Source: Thermoleophilia bacterium
GTDB lineage: Bacteria; Actinomycetota; Thermoleophilia; Gaiellales; Gaiellaceae
NCBI GenBank assembly: GCA_013362295.1
Contig: JABFWJ010000219.1
Location: 1 to 17,361 of the forward strand
DNA: 17,361 nt
Reading direction: 5' to 3'
Below the pieces are notes generated by a model. It was not told the DNA's origin, did no database searches, and was given only the letters and a program-made list of their open reading frames with translations. Shown in pieces: positions 1-6,875 of the stretch (its first letter is position 1; each line of letters starts with the position of its first letter). The position numbers were made by a program, and so were the translations under genes.

Positions 1-1
1 C

Positions 2-949
2 GGAGCCGTCAGGCTCGAGTCCGCCCTCGCGGTCGACGCCGACCGGTTCGAAGCGCCGGTGCGCGAGCGCGCCGAAGCGCAGGCGGCCCGCACGACGGAG
101 CTCGGTGCGTCCCTCCGGCGGCTCGGTGCGGCCGAGGTCGAGCTGCGTCAGGCGGCGAGCGCAGCAGGCGAGAGGGTCTCGGCGATCGACGTCGAGCTCG
201 CGCGCACGGACGCGGAGCGCGACGAGGCCCAGAGGCGGCTCGACTCCGCAGCGTCGGAACCGGCGGAAGGCGACGACCGCGACGAGCTCGCGGAGAAGCT
301 CGCTCGCTCCGAGAGACGGCGCGAGCAGCTCGGCCAGGTGAACCCGCTCGCGAAGGAGGAGTACGAGGCGGAGAAGGAGCGCCTCGAGGAGCTCACCGTG
401 CAGCGCGCCGACCTCGAGCAGAGCCTCGACGAGCTGGAGAAGCTGCGGGACGAGCTGACGAGAACCGTCGAGACACGTTTCGCCGACACGTTCGCCGCCG
501 TCGAGCAGCACTTCCGCGAGGTCGCGGCCACGCTCTTCCCCGGCGGCGAAGGCCGCCTCCGGTTGACGGAGGCGGAGGAAGAGGGTGAGGAGCCCGGCAT
601 CGAGGTCGAGTTGCGTCCGGCGGGGAAGCGCGTCACGCGCCTGTCGCTCCTCTCGGGCGGCGAGAAGGCGCTCGGTGCGATCGCGTTCCTCTTCTCGCTC
701 TTCCTCGCGCGGCCCAGTCCGTTCTACCTCCTCGACGAGGTGGAGGCCGCGCTCGACGACACCAACATCAGCCGGTTCACCGACCTGCTGCGTACCTATG
801 CCGACCGGGCGCAGTTCATCGTCATCACGCACCAGAAGCGCACGATGGAGGCGGCCGACGTGCTCTACGGCGTCACGATGGGAAACGACGGCGTCTCGCA
901 GATCGTCTCGCGACGGCTGCCGCGCGAGCAGCAGGCGGCAACAGCGTGA
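2..949 (+). CDS. smc: Chromosome segregation protein SMC, C-terminal part (5' end outside window)
   Basis: This is the C-terminal third of the SMC ATPase, which forms the ring that condenses and segregates the chromosome together with ScpA/ScpB. The frame is open to the left edge, so the start lies outside the window. The first half is charged coiled coil rich in E, R, A and L, ending in the usual LGQVNPLAKEEYE transition (bases about 329-367). The head follows: the ABC signature LSGGEKALG (bases 650-676), Walker B FYLLDEVEAALDD (bases 722-760) and the switch region VITHQKRTMEAADVLYG (bases 821-871). All three are typical of bacterial SMC rather than RecN or SbcC. The stop overlaps the GTG of the next gene by 4 bp (GTGA), so the two are probably translationally coupled. 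The identification is very secure; the N-terminal Walker A half cannot be seen. Confidence 0.97.
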   Translation, partial: GAVRLESALAVDADRFEAPVRERAEAQAARTTELGASLRRLGAAEVELRQAASAAGERVSAIDVELARTDAERDEAQRRLDSAASEPAEGDDRDELAEKLARSERRREQLGQVNPLAKEEYEAEKERLEELTVQRADLEQSLDELEKLRDELTRTVETRFADTFAAVEQHFREVAATLFPGGEGRLRLTEAEEEGEEPGIEVELRPAGKRVTRLSLLSGGEKALGAIAFLFSLFLARPSPFYLLDEVEAALDDTNISRFTDLLRTYADRAQFIVITHQKRTMEAADVLYGVTMGNDGVSQIVSRRLPREQQAATA

Positions 950-1356
950 ACGACCTCGCCTTCGTCCGCCGTGCCGTCGTGCTCCTCGCGTCGAAGGGCG
1001 TAGACACCTGGGTCTTCGGCGGCTGGGGTGAGGAGCTGCGCGGGTTGATCAAGCCGCGCGAGCATGCGGATGTCGACCTGCTCTACCCCGCCGAGGACTG
1101 GGACATCGTCGACAACCTCTTGCTCGACTGGATCGAGGCGAAACGATTCCCGTGGAAGCGCGCGTTCGTGCTCGAAGGGGTGACCGTCGAGCTGTTCCTC
1201 GTCCAGTACGACGCGCGCGGGTGGTACACGCAGCTCGAGCGGCGCCGCCACAACTGGCCGGCGAACGTCTTCTCGGGCACCGGCCCGACGCCGGTCGCAA
1301 GTACGGCCGCGCTCGCCGGCTATCGCCACTCCTACCGCGTCGACGCAGCGGCCTGA
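946..1356 (+). CDS. Small nucleotidyltransferase-fold protein (aminoglycoside adenylyltransferase-like)
   Basis: The 136-residue protein has the signature of the minimal nucleotidyltransferase fold: FGGWGEEL (residues 24-31), then REHADVDLLYP (38-48), then a third acidic residue in GVTVELFLV (about residue 82). GGW followed by H-x-DVD and a later VE is the pattern of ANT(2'')/LinA-LinB-type antibiotic nucleotidyltransferases and related proteins of unknown substrate. D42, D44 and E82 would bind the metal ions. It is a single domain with no fused HEPN or substrate domain, so drug resistance should not be assumed. The GTG start at 946 overlaps the smc stop by 4 bp, and no other start fits better. 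It is followed by the 142-bp palindrome-containing gap. The fold assignment is fairly sure; the substrate is unknown. Confidence 0.75.
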   Translation: MNDLAFVRRAVVLLASKGVDTWVFGGWGEELRGLIKPREHADVDLLYPAEDWDIVDNLLLDWIEAKRFPWKRAFVLEGVTVELFLVQYDARGWYTQLERRRHNWPANVFSGTGPTPVASTAALAGYRHSYRVDAAA

Positions 1357-1370
1357 AAACCGAAGAGCCT

Positions 1371-1442
1371 GAATCTGGTTTCGCTGCGCGAAATCAGATT
1401 CTCTGACATCCGAACCTGATTCGGCGCAGCCGAACCAGATTC
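1371..1442. repeat. Head-to-head pair of 31-bp imperfect palindromes (REP/BIME-like)
   Basis: Two hairpins fill the middle of the 142-bp gap. Copy 1 has arms 1371-1384 (GAATCTGGTTTCGC) and 1388-1401 with a 3-nt loop, giving 13 Watson-Crick pairs and one G-T pair. Copy 2 has arms 1412-1425 and 1429-1442 (GCCGAACCAGATTC), also with a 3-nt loop. Copy 2 is the reverse complement of copy 1 at 26 of 31 positions, and the spacer between them is 10 bp. Four of the five differences form two compensatory pairs (T-A to C-G and C-G to G-C), and the fifth turns a T-A pair into T-G. The outer arms can also pair with each other over the whole element. No T-run follows either hairpin, so a classical intrinsic terminator is unlikely. 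Confidence 0.75.
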
Positions 1443-1483
1443 GAGCCCTTTGTCCGGCTACGGCTGACGTGATCGCTTCGCGC

Positions 1484-1489
1484 TAACGT
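1484..1489 (+). promoter_or_regulatory. Candidate -10 element for ftsY (TAACGT)
   Basis: TAACGT fits TANNNT and ends 9 nt before the ATG of ftsY, and no Shine-Dalgarno sequence lies between. This would place transcription start at or next to the start codon (leaderless mRNA). No convincing -35 box is visible; a weak CTGACG at 1464-1469 is spaced too closely. The call rests on the same arrangement before ffh, rnhB and comM. Confidence 0.35.
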
Positions 1490-1498
1490 CCTCCAGTC

Positions 1499-2437
1499 AT
1501 GGCGAGAAGCTGGGGACAGCTGTTGGGCGATTCCGATGCGCCTGCGGAGACCGCCGAGGCGCAGCGCGGCTTCTTCGGACGCCTGCGCGAGTCGCTCGGC
1601 AAGTCGCGGCGTGCTCTGACGGAGCAGCTGCAGGTCGCCGCCTTCGACCCCGCCGACGACGCGTCGTGGGAGCGGCTCGAGGAGGCGCTCATCTACGCCG
1701 ACGTGGGTGTCCGCGCGACCGCGGAGCTGATCCGCCGGCTCGAGGCCCGCCAGGATCTCAGCGAGCTGAACGGCGCGCTCGCGGAGGAGATCGCCGCGCT
1801 GTTCGGCGACGCGCCCACGCTCAACGTGCGCCACGAGCCGGCGGTCATCCTCGTCGTCGGCGTCAACGGCACGGGCAAGACGACGACGATCGGCAAGCTC
1901 GCGAACAAGCTGCGCGAGCACGGACGCTCGGTGACGCTCGGCGCGGCCGACACCTTCCGCGCCGCCGCGGAGGAACAGCTCGACATCTGGGCGCAGCGTT
2001 CGGGTGCGCGCTTCGTCGGCGGCGAGCGCGGGGGCGACCCAGCGGCGGTCGCCTACGACGCGGTCGGCTCGGACACCGACGTGGTGATCGTCGACACCGC
2101 GGGCCGGCTGCACACGCAGTCGAACCTGATGGATGAGCTCTCGAAGGTGCGACGCGTGATCGCCGGGCGCCGCGAAGGAGCGCCGCACGAGGTGCTGCTC
2201 GTCATCGACGCGACGACCGGTCAGAACGGGCTTCAACAGGCACGCATCTTCGGCGACGCCGTCGGTGTCACCGGTGTTGCGCTCACGAAGCTCGACGGAT
2301 CGGCCAAGGGTGGCATCGCCGTCGCGATCGCATACGAGCTCGGACTGCCGGTCAAGCTCGTCGGCGTCGGCGAGGGCCTCGAGGACCTGCGGCCGTTCGA
2401 CCCGGACGACTTCGCGCGCGCTCTGGTCGCTGCGTGA
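1499..2437 (+). CDS. ftsY: Signal recognition particle receptor FtsY
   Basis: FtsY is the membrane-associated GTPase that receives the Ffh-ribosome complex and delivers membrane proteins to SecYEG. The 312-residue protein is essentially the NG domain with a short N-terminal stretch. The N helical bundle covers about residues 25-105. G1 is GVNGTGKTTT (121-130), the insertion-box motif is DTFRAAAEEQL (151-161), G3 is DTAGR (199-203), G4 is TKLDGSAKGG (263-272) and the closing motif is GVGEGLEDLRPF (289-300). It lacks the long acidic A domain of E. coli FtsY, so membrane contact probably uses the N-terminal helix, where residues 24-38 are amphipathic (GRLRESLGKSRR). DTFRAAA plus the closing motif distinguish it from Ffh, and there is no M domain. 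ATG 1499 has no Shine-Dalgarno sequence; a candidate -10 sits just upstream. Confidence 0.97.
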   Translation: MARSWGQLLGDSDAPAETAEAQRGFFGRLRESLGKSRRALTEQLQVAAFDPADDASWERLEEALIYADVGVRATAELIRRLEARQDLSELNGALAEEIAALFGDAPTLNVRHEPAVILVVGVNGTGKTTTIGKLANKLREHGRSVTLGAADTFRAAAEEQLDIWAQRSGARFVGGERGGDPAAVAYDAVGSDTDVVIVDTAGRLHTQSNLMDELSKVRRVIAGRREGAPHEVLLVIDATTGQNGLQQARIFGDAVGVTGVALTKLDGSAKGGIAVAIAYELGLPVKLVGVGEGLEDLRPFDPDDFARALVAA

Positions 2438-3189
2438 AGATCGTCGCGGCGGGCACCTTCGACGCCGCGCGCCTCGCCGCGCTCTTCGAAGCAGGCTACG
2501 CCGGCTACTTCGTGCCGATTCACGTCGACGAGGCCGCGTTGTCGTTCATGGTCGACGCGTGGGACATCGATCTCGGACGTTCGCGGGTCGCGGTGGCGGA
2601 AGACGACACGCCGATCGGCATCGCGCTGCTCGGCGTGCGCGGTGACGAGGGCTGGATCGGCGGACTCGGCGTCGTTCCGGAGCACCGCCGCGGCGGCGTC
2701 GGTCGCGCCCTCATGGACGTGGTGCTGGCGAATGCGCCGCCATCCGTCTCGCTCGAGGTGATCGAGCGCAACGAGCCCGCGATCCGCCTGTACGAGTCGC
2801 TCGGCTTCGAGCGCACGCGCATCCTGGAGGTGTGGTCGCTCGAGCAGGACGTCCGTCCCGCGACGGCGCGCACCGTCGCGCCGCGGCCCCTCGGCCAGTC
2901 GGACCTGCCGTGGCAGCGCGCCGACCGCTCGCTGCCTGCCGAGTACGAGCGGATCGAGGTCGACGGCGGGGCAGCGCTCATCCGCGGCGCGCAGAAGGTC
3001 TCGGTCCTGCAGCTCGAGGCCGCGGATCAGACGGGAGCCGAGGAGCTGCTCGCCGCCGCCCGCGGCCGCGGGGACTCGCTGCACTACGTCAACGTCCCCG
3101 AGGGCGACCCGGCCTCGGCCGCGCTGAACGCCCTCGGCGGCAGGCTCGACCTGCGTCAGCTCGAGCTGCGCAAACCGGTTCCGGGCTAG
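2434..3189 (+). CDS. GNAT-family N-acetyltransferase
   Basis: The N-terminal half (residues 1-130) is a GNAT domain that would transfer an acetyl group from acetyl-CoA to an amine. Motif A is LGVVPEHRRGGVGRALM (residues 78-94), where the R-R-G-G-V-G loop binds the pyrophosphate of CoA. It is followed by the strand-helix NEPAIRLYESLGFE (113-126), typical of the family. Residues 150-251 look like a second, degenerate domain: they contain strands and helices but no CoA loop. The GTG start at 2434 overlaps the ftsY stop by 4 bp (GTGA), so expression is coupled to ftsY, and ffh starts 21 bp downstream. The acceptor substrate is unknown. The position between the two SRP GTPase genes is suggestive but does not prove a role in protein targeting or modification. 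Confidence 0.85.
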   Translation: MKIVAAGTFDAARLAALFEAGYAGYFVPIHVDEAALSFMVDAWDIDLGRSRVAVAEDDTPIGIALLGVRGDEGWIGGLGVVPEHRRGGVGRALMDVVLANAPPSVSLEVIERNEPAIRLYESLGFERTRILEVWSLEQDVRPATARTVAPRPLGQSDLPWQRADRSLPAEYERIEVDGGAALIRGAQKVSVLQLEAADQTGAEELLAAARGRGDSLHYVNVPEGDPASAALNALGGRLDLRQLELRKPVPG

Positions 3190-3196
3190 ACCCGGC

Positions 3197-3202
3197 TACG
3201 AT
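3197..3202 (+). promoter_or_regulatory. Candidate -10 element for ffh (TACGAT)
   Basis: TACGAT fits TANNNT and ends 8 nt before the GTG start of ffh. The 21-bp gap after the acetyltransferase stop contains no Shine-Dalgarno sequence. The spacing would start the transcript at the GTG itself. No -35 box is recognisable. Confidence 0.35.
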
Positions 3203-3210
3203 GCGCGGTC

Positions 3211-4593
3211 GTGTTCGACAGCCTCGCTGACAAGCTCCAGGGCGCCCTCGGCGACCTGCGGAAGAAGGGAAAGCTCGACGAGGAGTCGATCTCGCGCGCC
3301 ATGCGCGAGATCCGGCTCGCGCTGCTCGAGGCCGACGTCAACTTCACGGTCGTGCGCGACTTCGTCGGGCGCGTGCGGGAGAAGGCGCTCGGCGAGGAGA
3401 TTCTCAAGAGCCTGACGCCCGGTCAGCAGGTCGTGAAGGTCGTCCACGAGGAGCTGACCGCCCTGATGGGCGAGGGCGAATCCGGTCTCGCGTTCGGCAA
3501 GTTCACCGTCATTCTCCTCGCCGGGCTCCAGGGCTCGGGCAAGACGACGACCGCGGCCAAGCTCGCGCTGCAGCTGCGCAAGCGGCACCGCAAGCCGGGC
3601 CTGATCGCCGCCGACCTGCAGCGCCCCGCAGCGATCGACCAGCTCGAGCAGCTCGGCAAGCAGATCCAGATCCCGGTCTTCCGCACCGACACCAAGGACG
3701 CGGTCGAGGCGACGCGCAGCGGCCTGGAGCGCGCCCGCGCGGAGGGTCTCGACACGGTGATCGTCGATACCGCCGGCCGGCTGCAGATCGACGAGGAGCT
3801 CATGCAGGAGCTGGAGCGGGTCCGTGATGTTGCCGGCCCGCACAACATCCTGCTCGTGCTCGACGCGATGACGGGCCAGGAGGCGGTCAACGTCGCGCAA
3901 GCGTTCGACGAGCGCATCGCGTTCGACGGCGTCATCCTCACGAAGCTCGACGGCGATACGCGCGGCGGCGCGGCGTTGAGCGTGAAGGCGGTCACCGGCA
4001 AGCCGATCAAATTCGCGTCGACGGGCGAGAAGCTCGACGCGCTCGAGGTGTTCCACCCCGACCGCATGGCATCGCGCATCCTCGGGATGGGCGACGTGCT
4101 CACGCTGATCGAGCGCGCCGAGGCTGCCGTGGCGGAGGACGAGCAGGCGGAGATGGAAAAGCGGCTCGCCGCCGGTCAGTTCACCTTCGACGACTTCCTC
4201 AAGGCGTACAAGATGCTGCGCCGTATGGGCCCCCTGCAGGGGCTCCTGAAGATGATCCCGGGCCTGAAGGATCAGCTCGGCGACGTCGACGTCGACGAAA
4301 GGCAGCTCGGACGCGTCGAGGCGATCGTGCTCTCGATGACGCCGCAGGAACGCCGCTCGCCTATCGTGATCGACGGCAAGCGGCGGATTCGCATCGCCAA
4401 CGGCTCCGGCGCGACCGTGGAGCAGGTCAATCAGCTGCTCGAGGCACGGAGGCAGATGGAGAAGATGATGAAGCAGATGGGGCGGGGGAAGATGCCGGCC
4501 CTCCCGAACCAGCAGGCGCAGCAGTCGAGTCTTTCCGCGGCGCGGAAGTCCGGCGTGAAGCGCAAGAAGAAGAAGAAGGCCGGACGGAAGTAA
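3211..4593 (+). CDS. ffh: Signal recognition particle protein Ffh (SRP54)
   Basis: Ffh binds 4.5S/SRP RNA and emerging signal sequences and docks with FtsY in a GTP-controlled cycle. The 460 residues show the N domain (about 1-95), then the G domain with GLQGSGKTTTAAKLA (105-119), DTAGR (186-190), TKLDGDTRGGAAL (244-256) and TGEKLDALEVFHP (271-283). The methionine-rich M domain (about 325-425) includes DDFLKAYKMLRRMGPL (327-342) and the RNA-binding helix-turn around SMTPQER (375-381) and RIRIANGSG (392-400). In the RNA-binding loop the usual G-S-R-K-R-R is G-K-R-R-I-R here, a small departure from the E. coli consensus. The C terminus is a lysine-rich tail. The GTG start at 3211 gives the canonical MFDSLADKLQ N terminus. 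Length and motif set are normal for the family. Confidence 0.98.
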   Translation: MFDSLADKLQGALGDLRKKGKLDEESISRAMREIRLALLEADVNFTVVRDFVGRVREKALGEEILKSLTPGQQVVKVVHEELTALMGEGESGLAFGKFTVILLAGLQGSGKTTTAAKLALQLRKRHRKPGLIAADLQRPAAIDQLEQLGKQIQIPVFRTDTKDAVEATRSGLERARAEGLDTVIVDTAGRLQIDEELMQELERVRDVAGPHNILLVLDAMTGQEAVNVAQAFDERIAFDGVILTKLDGDTRGGAALSVKAVTGKPIKFASTGEKLDALEVFHPDRMASRILGMGDVLTLIERAEAAVAEDEQAEMEKRLAAGQFTFDDFLKAYKMLRRMGPLQGLLKMIPGLKDQLGDVDVDERQLGRVEAIVLSMTPQERRSPIVIDGKRRIRIANGSGATVEQVNQLLEARRQMEKMMKQMGRGKMPALPNQQAQQSSLSAARKSGVKRKKKKKAGRK

Positions 4594-4602
4594 AGGACAC
4601 GA

Positions 4603-4848
4603 ATGGCTGTCAAGCTCAGACTGACCCGCGTGGGTTCCAAGAAGAATCCGATCTACCGCGTCGTCGCCGCCGATTCCCGGGCGCCGCGTGACGGTCGCTT
4701 CCTCGAGATCGTGGGGCGCTACAACCCGCAGACCGACCCGTCGACGATCGAGCTCGACGAGACGAAGGTCAAGGACTGGCTCGGCAAGGGCGCACAGCCC
4801 ACCGAGGCCGTCGCGAAGCTGATCAAGCTCTCCGGCATCGAGCGGTAG
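4603..4848 (+). CDS. rpsP: 30S ribosomal protein S16
   Basis: S16 is a small protein that binds 16S rRNA early in 30S assembly. The 81-residue product begins MAVKLRLTRVGSKKNPIYR and contains the family's VVAADSRAPRDGRF block (residues 20-33) and GRYNPQ (38-43), with the usual length. A good Shine-Dalgarno sequence, AAAGGA at 4592-4597, lies 5 nt before ATG 4603 and overlaps the ffh stop codon. The gene sits 9 bp after ffh and 5 bp before khpA, the standard ffh-rpsP-khpA-rimM-trmD order. Confidence 0.98.
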   Translation: MAVKLRLTRVGSKKNPIYRVVAADSRAPRDGRFLEIVGRYNPQTDPSTIELDETKVKDWLGKGAQPTEAVAKLIKLSGIER

Positions 4849-4853
4849 GAGTC

Positions 4854-5090
4854 GTGGCCGAGTTGCTCGCGTACCTCGCGCGCGAGCTCGTCGACGATCC
4901 CGACGCAGTGCGCGTGGAGACGGAGGAGCGCGAGGGTGCGCTCGTGCTCGTTCTGCATGTCGCAGCCGACGACGTCGGCAAGGTGATCGGACGCCAGGGC
5001 AGGATCGCTCGCGCGCTGCGAACGCTCGTGCGCGCGAGCGCCGCGCGCGAGGGACGGCGCGTGCTGGTCGAGATCGCCGACCCCGAATGA
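4854..5090 (+). CDS. khpA: KH-domain RNA-binding protein KhpA (YlqC)
   Basis: The 78-residue protein is a single type-II KH domain that binds RNA; in Gram-positive bacteria KhpA partners with KhpB/EloR and affects cell elongation. The GxxG loop is GRQG (residues 46-49) within VGKVIGRQGRIARALR (41-56), and the helix ELVDDPDAVRV (11-21) is typical. The start is GTG 4854, decided by AGGAG at 4847-4851, although the 2-nt spacing is tight. The gene follows rpsP by 5 bp, and the next gene starts 1 bp after its stop. Confidence 0.95.
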   Translation: MAELLAYLARELVDDPDAVRVETEEREGALVLVLHVAADDVGKVIGRQGRIARALRTLVRASAAREGRRVLVEIADPE

Positions 5091-5091
5091 C

Positions 5092-5766
5092 GTGCGGGTA
5101 GCGGCGCTCTACGACATCCACGGGAATCTTCCCGCGCTCGAAGCGGTCCTCGCCGAGGTCGGCGAGGACGTCGACCGCATCGTCGTCGGCGGCGACTTCA
5201 TCGGCGGTCCATTCTCCGCGGCGACGCTCGAGCGCCTGCGCGGTCTCGGCGAGCGCGCCGTCTGGCTGCGCGGCAACGCGGAGCGCGAGCTCGTGGAGCA
5301 GCCACCTGCGCGCGAAGGCGGTCCGCCGCCCGGCGAGCTCGAGCGCCTGCGCTCGCAGCTGACCGACGAGCAGGTCGAGTTCGCGTACGGCTTGCCGGCG
5401 TCGGTGCGGCTCGACGTGGATGGTCTCGGGAGCGTCCTCTTCTGTCACGCCACACCGTGGAACGACCTCGACATCGTGACGCCCCTGACGTCGGACCTGC
5501 GGATCGAGCGGATCCTCGAGGGCGTCGATGCGGATCTCGTCGTCGCGGGCCACACGCACATGCAGGACCGGCGACCGCGGTGGATCAACCCCGGCAGCGT
5601 CGGGATGCCGTACGAGGACGTGGACGGCGCCTATTGGGCCTTGCTGGGCCCGACTGTCGACCTGCAGCGCACGACGTACGATCGTGCGGCGCTCGGTGGT
5701 CACGAGTACCCGCAGGCGACGCGGCAGGAAGCCGCCGAGTACTTCGAGTCGCTCGTCGATGAATGA
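5092..5766 (+). CDS. Calcineurin-like metallophosphoesterase (YfcE/MJ0936 type)
   Basis: The 224-residue protein is a binuclear-metal phosphoesterase. The metal ligands can be followed in order: D8 and H10 in YDIHGN (7-12), D35 in VVGGDFIGG (31-39), N62 in LRGNAE (59-64), H119 in FCHATP (117-122), and H154 and H156 in VAGHTHM (151-157). INPGSVGMP (165-173) matches the C-terminal strand of the YfcE/MJ0936 group, which hydrolyses phosphodiesters or phosphomonoesters in vitro and whose physiological substrate is generally unknown. The GTG start at 5092 follows the khpA stop by 1 bp, and its own stop overlaps rimM by 8 bp. It is an extra gene in the usual khpA-rimM interval. The fold is certain; the substrate is not. 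Confidence 0.9.
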   Translation: MRVAALYDIHGNLPALEAVLAEVGEDVDRIVVGGDFIGGPFSAATLERLRGLGERAVWLRGNAERELVEQPPAREGGPPPGELERLRSQLTDEQVEFAYGLPASVRLDVDGLGSVLFCHATPWNDLDIVTPLTSDLRIERILEGVDADLVVAGHTHMQDRRPRWINPGSVGMPYEDVDGAYWALLGPTVDLQRTTYDRAALGGHEYPQATRQEAAEYFESLVDE

Positions 5767-6217
5767 GGCTGTGCGCATCGGACGCGTCGGCCGGCCGCAC
5801 GGCATCGACGGCGCGTTCTTCGTCGAGCAGCCGTCGAGCGACGCGCGCTGGTGGAAGACGGGCGCGACGTTCCTCGCCGGAGGCGAGCAGGTCGCCGTCG
5901 TCGGACACCGCACCTCGTCCGGCCGGCCGGTGATCAGGCTCGACAAGCCCGTCGAACGGGGGACGGTGCTCGAGGTGCCGCGGGAGGCGTTACCGCCAAC
6001 CGAGGAAGACGAATACTACGCGTTCCAGCTTCTCGGGCTACCGGTCGAGGAGGAGAGCGGGCGCGCGCTCGGAACGGTCAAGGCCGTGACTCCCGGCGTC
6101 GCCAACGACGTGCTCGAGCTCGACACCGGCATCCTCCTGCCGATGGTCGAGGATTGCGTGCGCGACATCGACCTCGGGGCGCGGCGCATCCTCGTCGCGG
6201 CAGGATTCGCCGACTGA
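5759..6217 (+). CDS. rimM: 16S rRNA processing / ribosome maturation factor RimM
   Basis: RimM binds S19 and the 30S head during late 16S rRNA maturation. The 152-residue product has the N-terminal reductase-type barrel signature VRIGRVGRPHGIDGAFFVE (residues 5-23), the linker DEYYAFQLLGLPV and a C-terminal PRC-barrel ending LLPMVEDCVRDIDL. These match RimM well, with slightly short loops. The start is uncertain. ATG 5759 overlaps the phosphoesterase stop by 8 bp and gives MNEAVRIG. An in-frame GTG at 5771, with GAGG two bases upstream, would give a protein starting at V5. The stop TGA shares its last base with the trmD ATG (ATG at 6217), so the two are coupled. Confidence 0.95.
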   Translation: MNEAVRIGRVGRPHGIDGAFFVEQPSSDARWWKTGATFLAGGEQVAVVGHRTSSGRPVIRLDKPVERGTVLEVPREALPPTEEDEYYAFQLLGLPVEEESGRALGTVKAVTPGVANDVLELDTGILLPMVEDCVRDIDLGARRILVAAGFAD

Positions 6218-6858
6218 TGCAGCTCGACGTGTTCACCCTCGTCCCGCACGCGTTCGCGTGGATGACGGAGCAGCGGCCGGTCGCGACGGTGCTCGGCGGC
6301 GAGCTCGACCTGCGGCTCTACTCCTATCGCGACACGACGCCGCTGAGAAACGGGCAGGTCGACGACGAGCCGTACGGCGGGGGCGCCGGCATGGTCCTGC
6401 GCGTCGACGTCGTCGCCGCGGCACTCGACGCCGTCTACGGCGACGGCGGCGCGCAGCCGGTGATCGCGCTCACCCCGAAGGGCCGCCAGCTGACGCAGCC
6501 GATCGTCGAGGAGCTCGCGCAGCTCCCGCACCTGACGTTGCTCTCCGCCCGGTTCGAGGGGTTCGACGAGCGGATCGTGGAGCACCTCGCGACCGACGCG
6601 ATCTCCGTCGGTCCCTACGTGCTGTCGAACGGCGACCTGCCGGCGATGGTGCTGGTTGATGCAATCGCGCGGCGGCTTCCCGGTGCTCTGGCCGAGGGCT
6701 CGGGCGAGCTCGAATCGTTCTCCACCGAGCTGGGCGGCCGCCTTGAGTACCCTCACTACACGCGCCCGGCGGAATACCGCGGTTGGCGGGTGCCCGACGT
6801 ACTGCTCTCGGGTGACCATGCGCGAATCGAAGGCTGGCGAAGGGAGCAGGTCCGCTGA
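6217..6858 (+). CDS. trmD: tRNA (guanine-N1-)-methyltransferase TrmD
   Basis: TrmD methylates G37 (m1G37) next to the anticodon using AdoMet bound in a trefoil knot, preventing +1 frameshifting. Motifs are present in order: DDEPYGGGAGMVLR (residues 49-62), LTPKGRQLTQ (85-94), ARFEGFDERI (111-120), SVGPYVLSNGDLPAM (130-144), RRLPGAL (152-158), YPHYTRP (178-184) and VPDVLLSGDHARIEGWR (192-208). At 213 residues it is shorter than E. coli TrmD (255) and ends just after the WRREQ helix, so most of the C-terminal extension is missing. Several usually invariant residues differ: GRYEG is ARFEG, GDYVL is GPYVL, and the Asp of the D-S-F motif (E. coli D169) is Glu (E166). The tRNA-contact Arg (R152) is kept. 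Context makes the family assignment secure. Confidence 0.95.
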   Translation: MQLDVFTLVPHAFAWMTEQRPVATVLGGELDLRLYSYRDTTPLRNGQVDDEPYGGGAGMVLRVDVVAAALDAVYGDGGAQPVIALTPKGRQLTQPIVEELAQLPHLTLLSARFEGFDERIVEHLATDAISVGPYVLSNGDLPAMVLVDAIARRLPGALAEGSGELESFSTELGGRLEYPHYTRPAEYRGWRVPDVLLSGDHARIEGWRREQVR

Positions 6859-6875
6859 GGAACCCGATCGACTAC

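Noticed and set aside
946..1356. Calling the nucleotidyltransferase an antibiotic resistance gene
   Set aside because: The motif set is shared by many nucleotidyltransferases with other substrates, and the gene is coupled to smc rather than placed in a mobile context.
1371..1442. Palindromes as an ordinary Rho-independent terminator for smc
   Set aside because: The stems are good, but neither is followed by a T-run on either strand and there are two inverted copies. A repeat element fits better.
4279..4299. Short GACGTC repeat inside ffh as a regulatory or tandem repeat
   Set aside because: It encodes the D-V-D-V-D linker in the M domain and is explained by codon use.
3196..5946. Very long minus-strand open frame (over 900 codons) opposite ffh, rpsP, khpA and the phosphoesterase
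   Set aside because: It runs antisense to four well-recognised genes. Its Arg/Leu/Asp/Val-rich translation matches no family, and such frames are common opposite high-GC genes.
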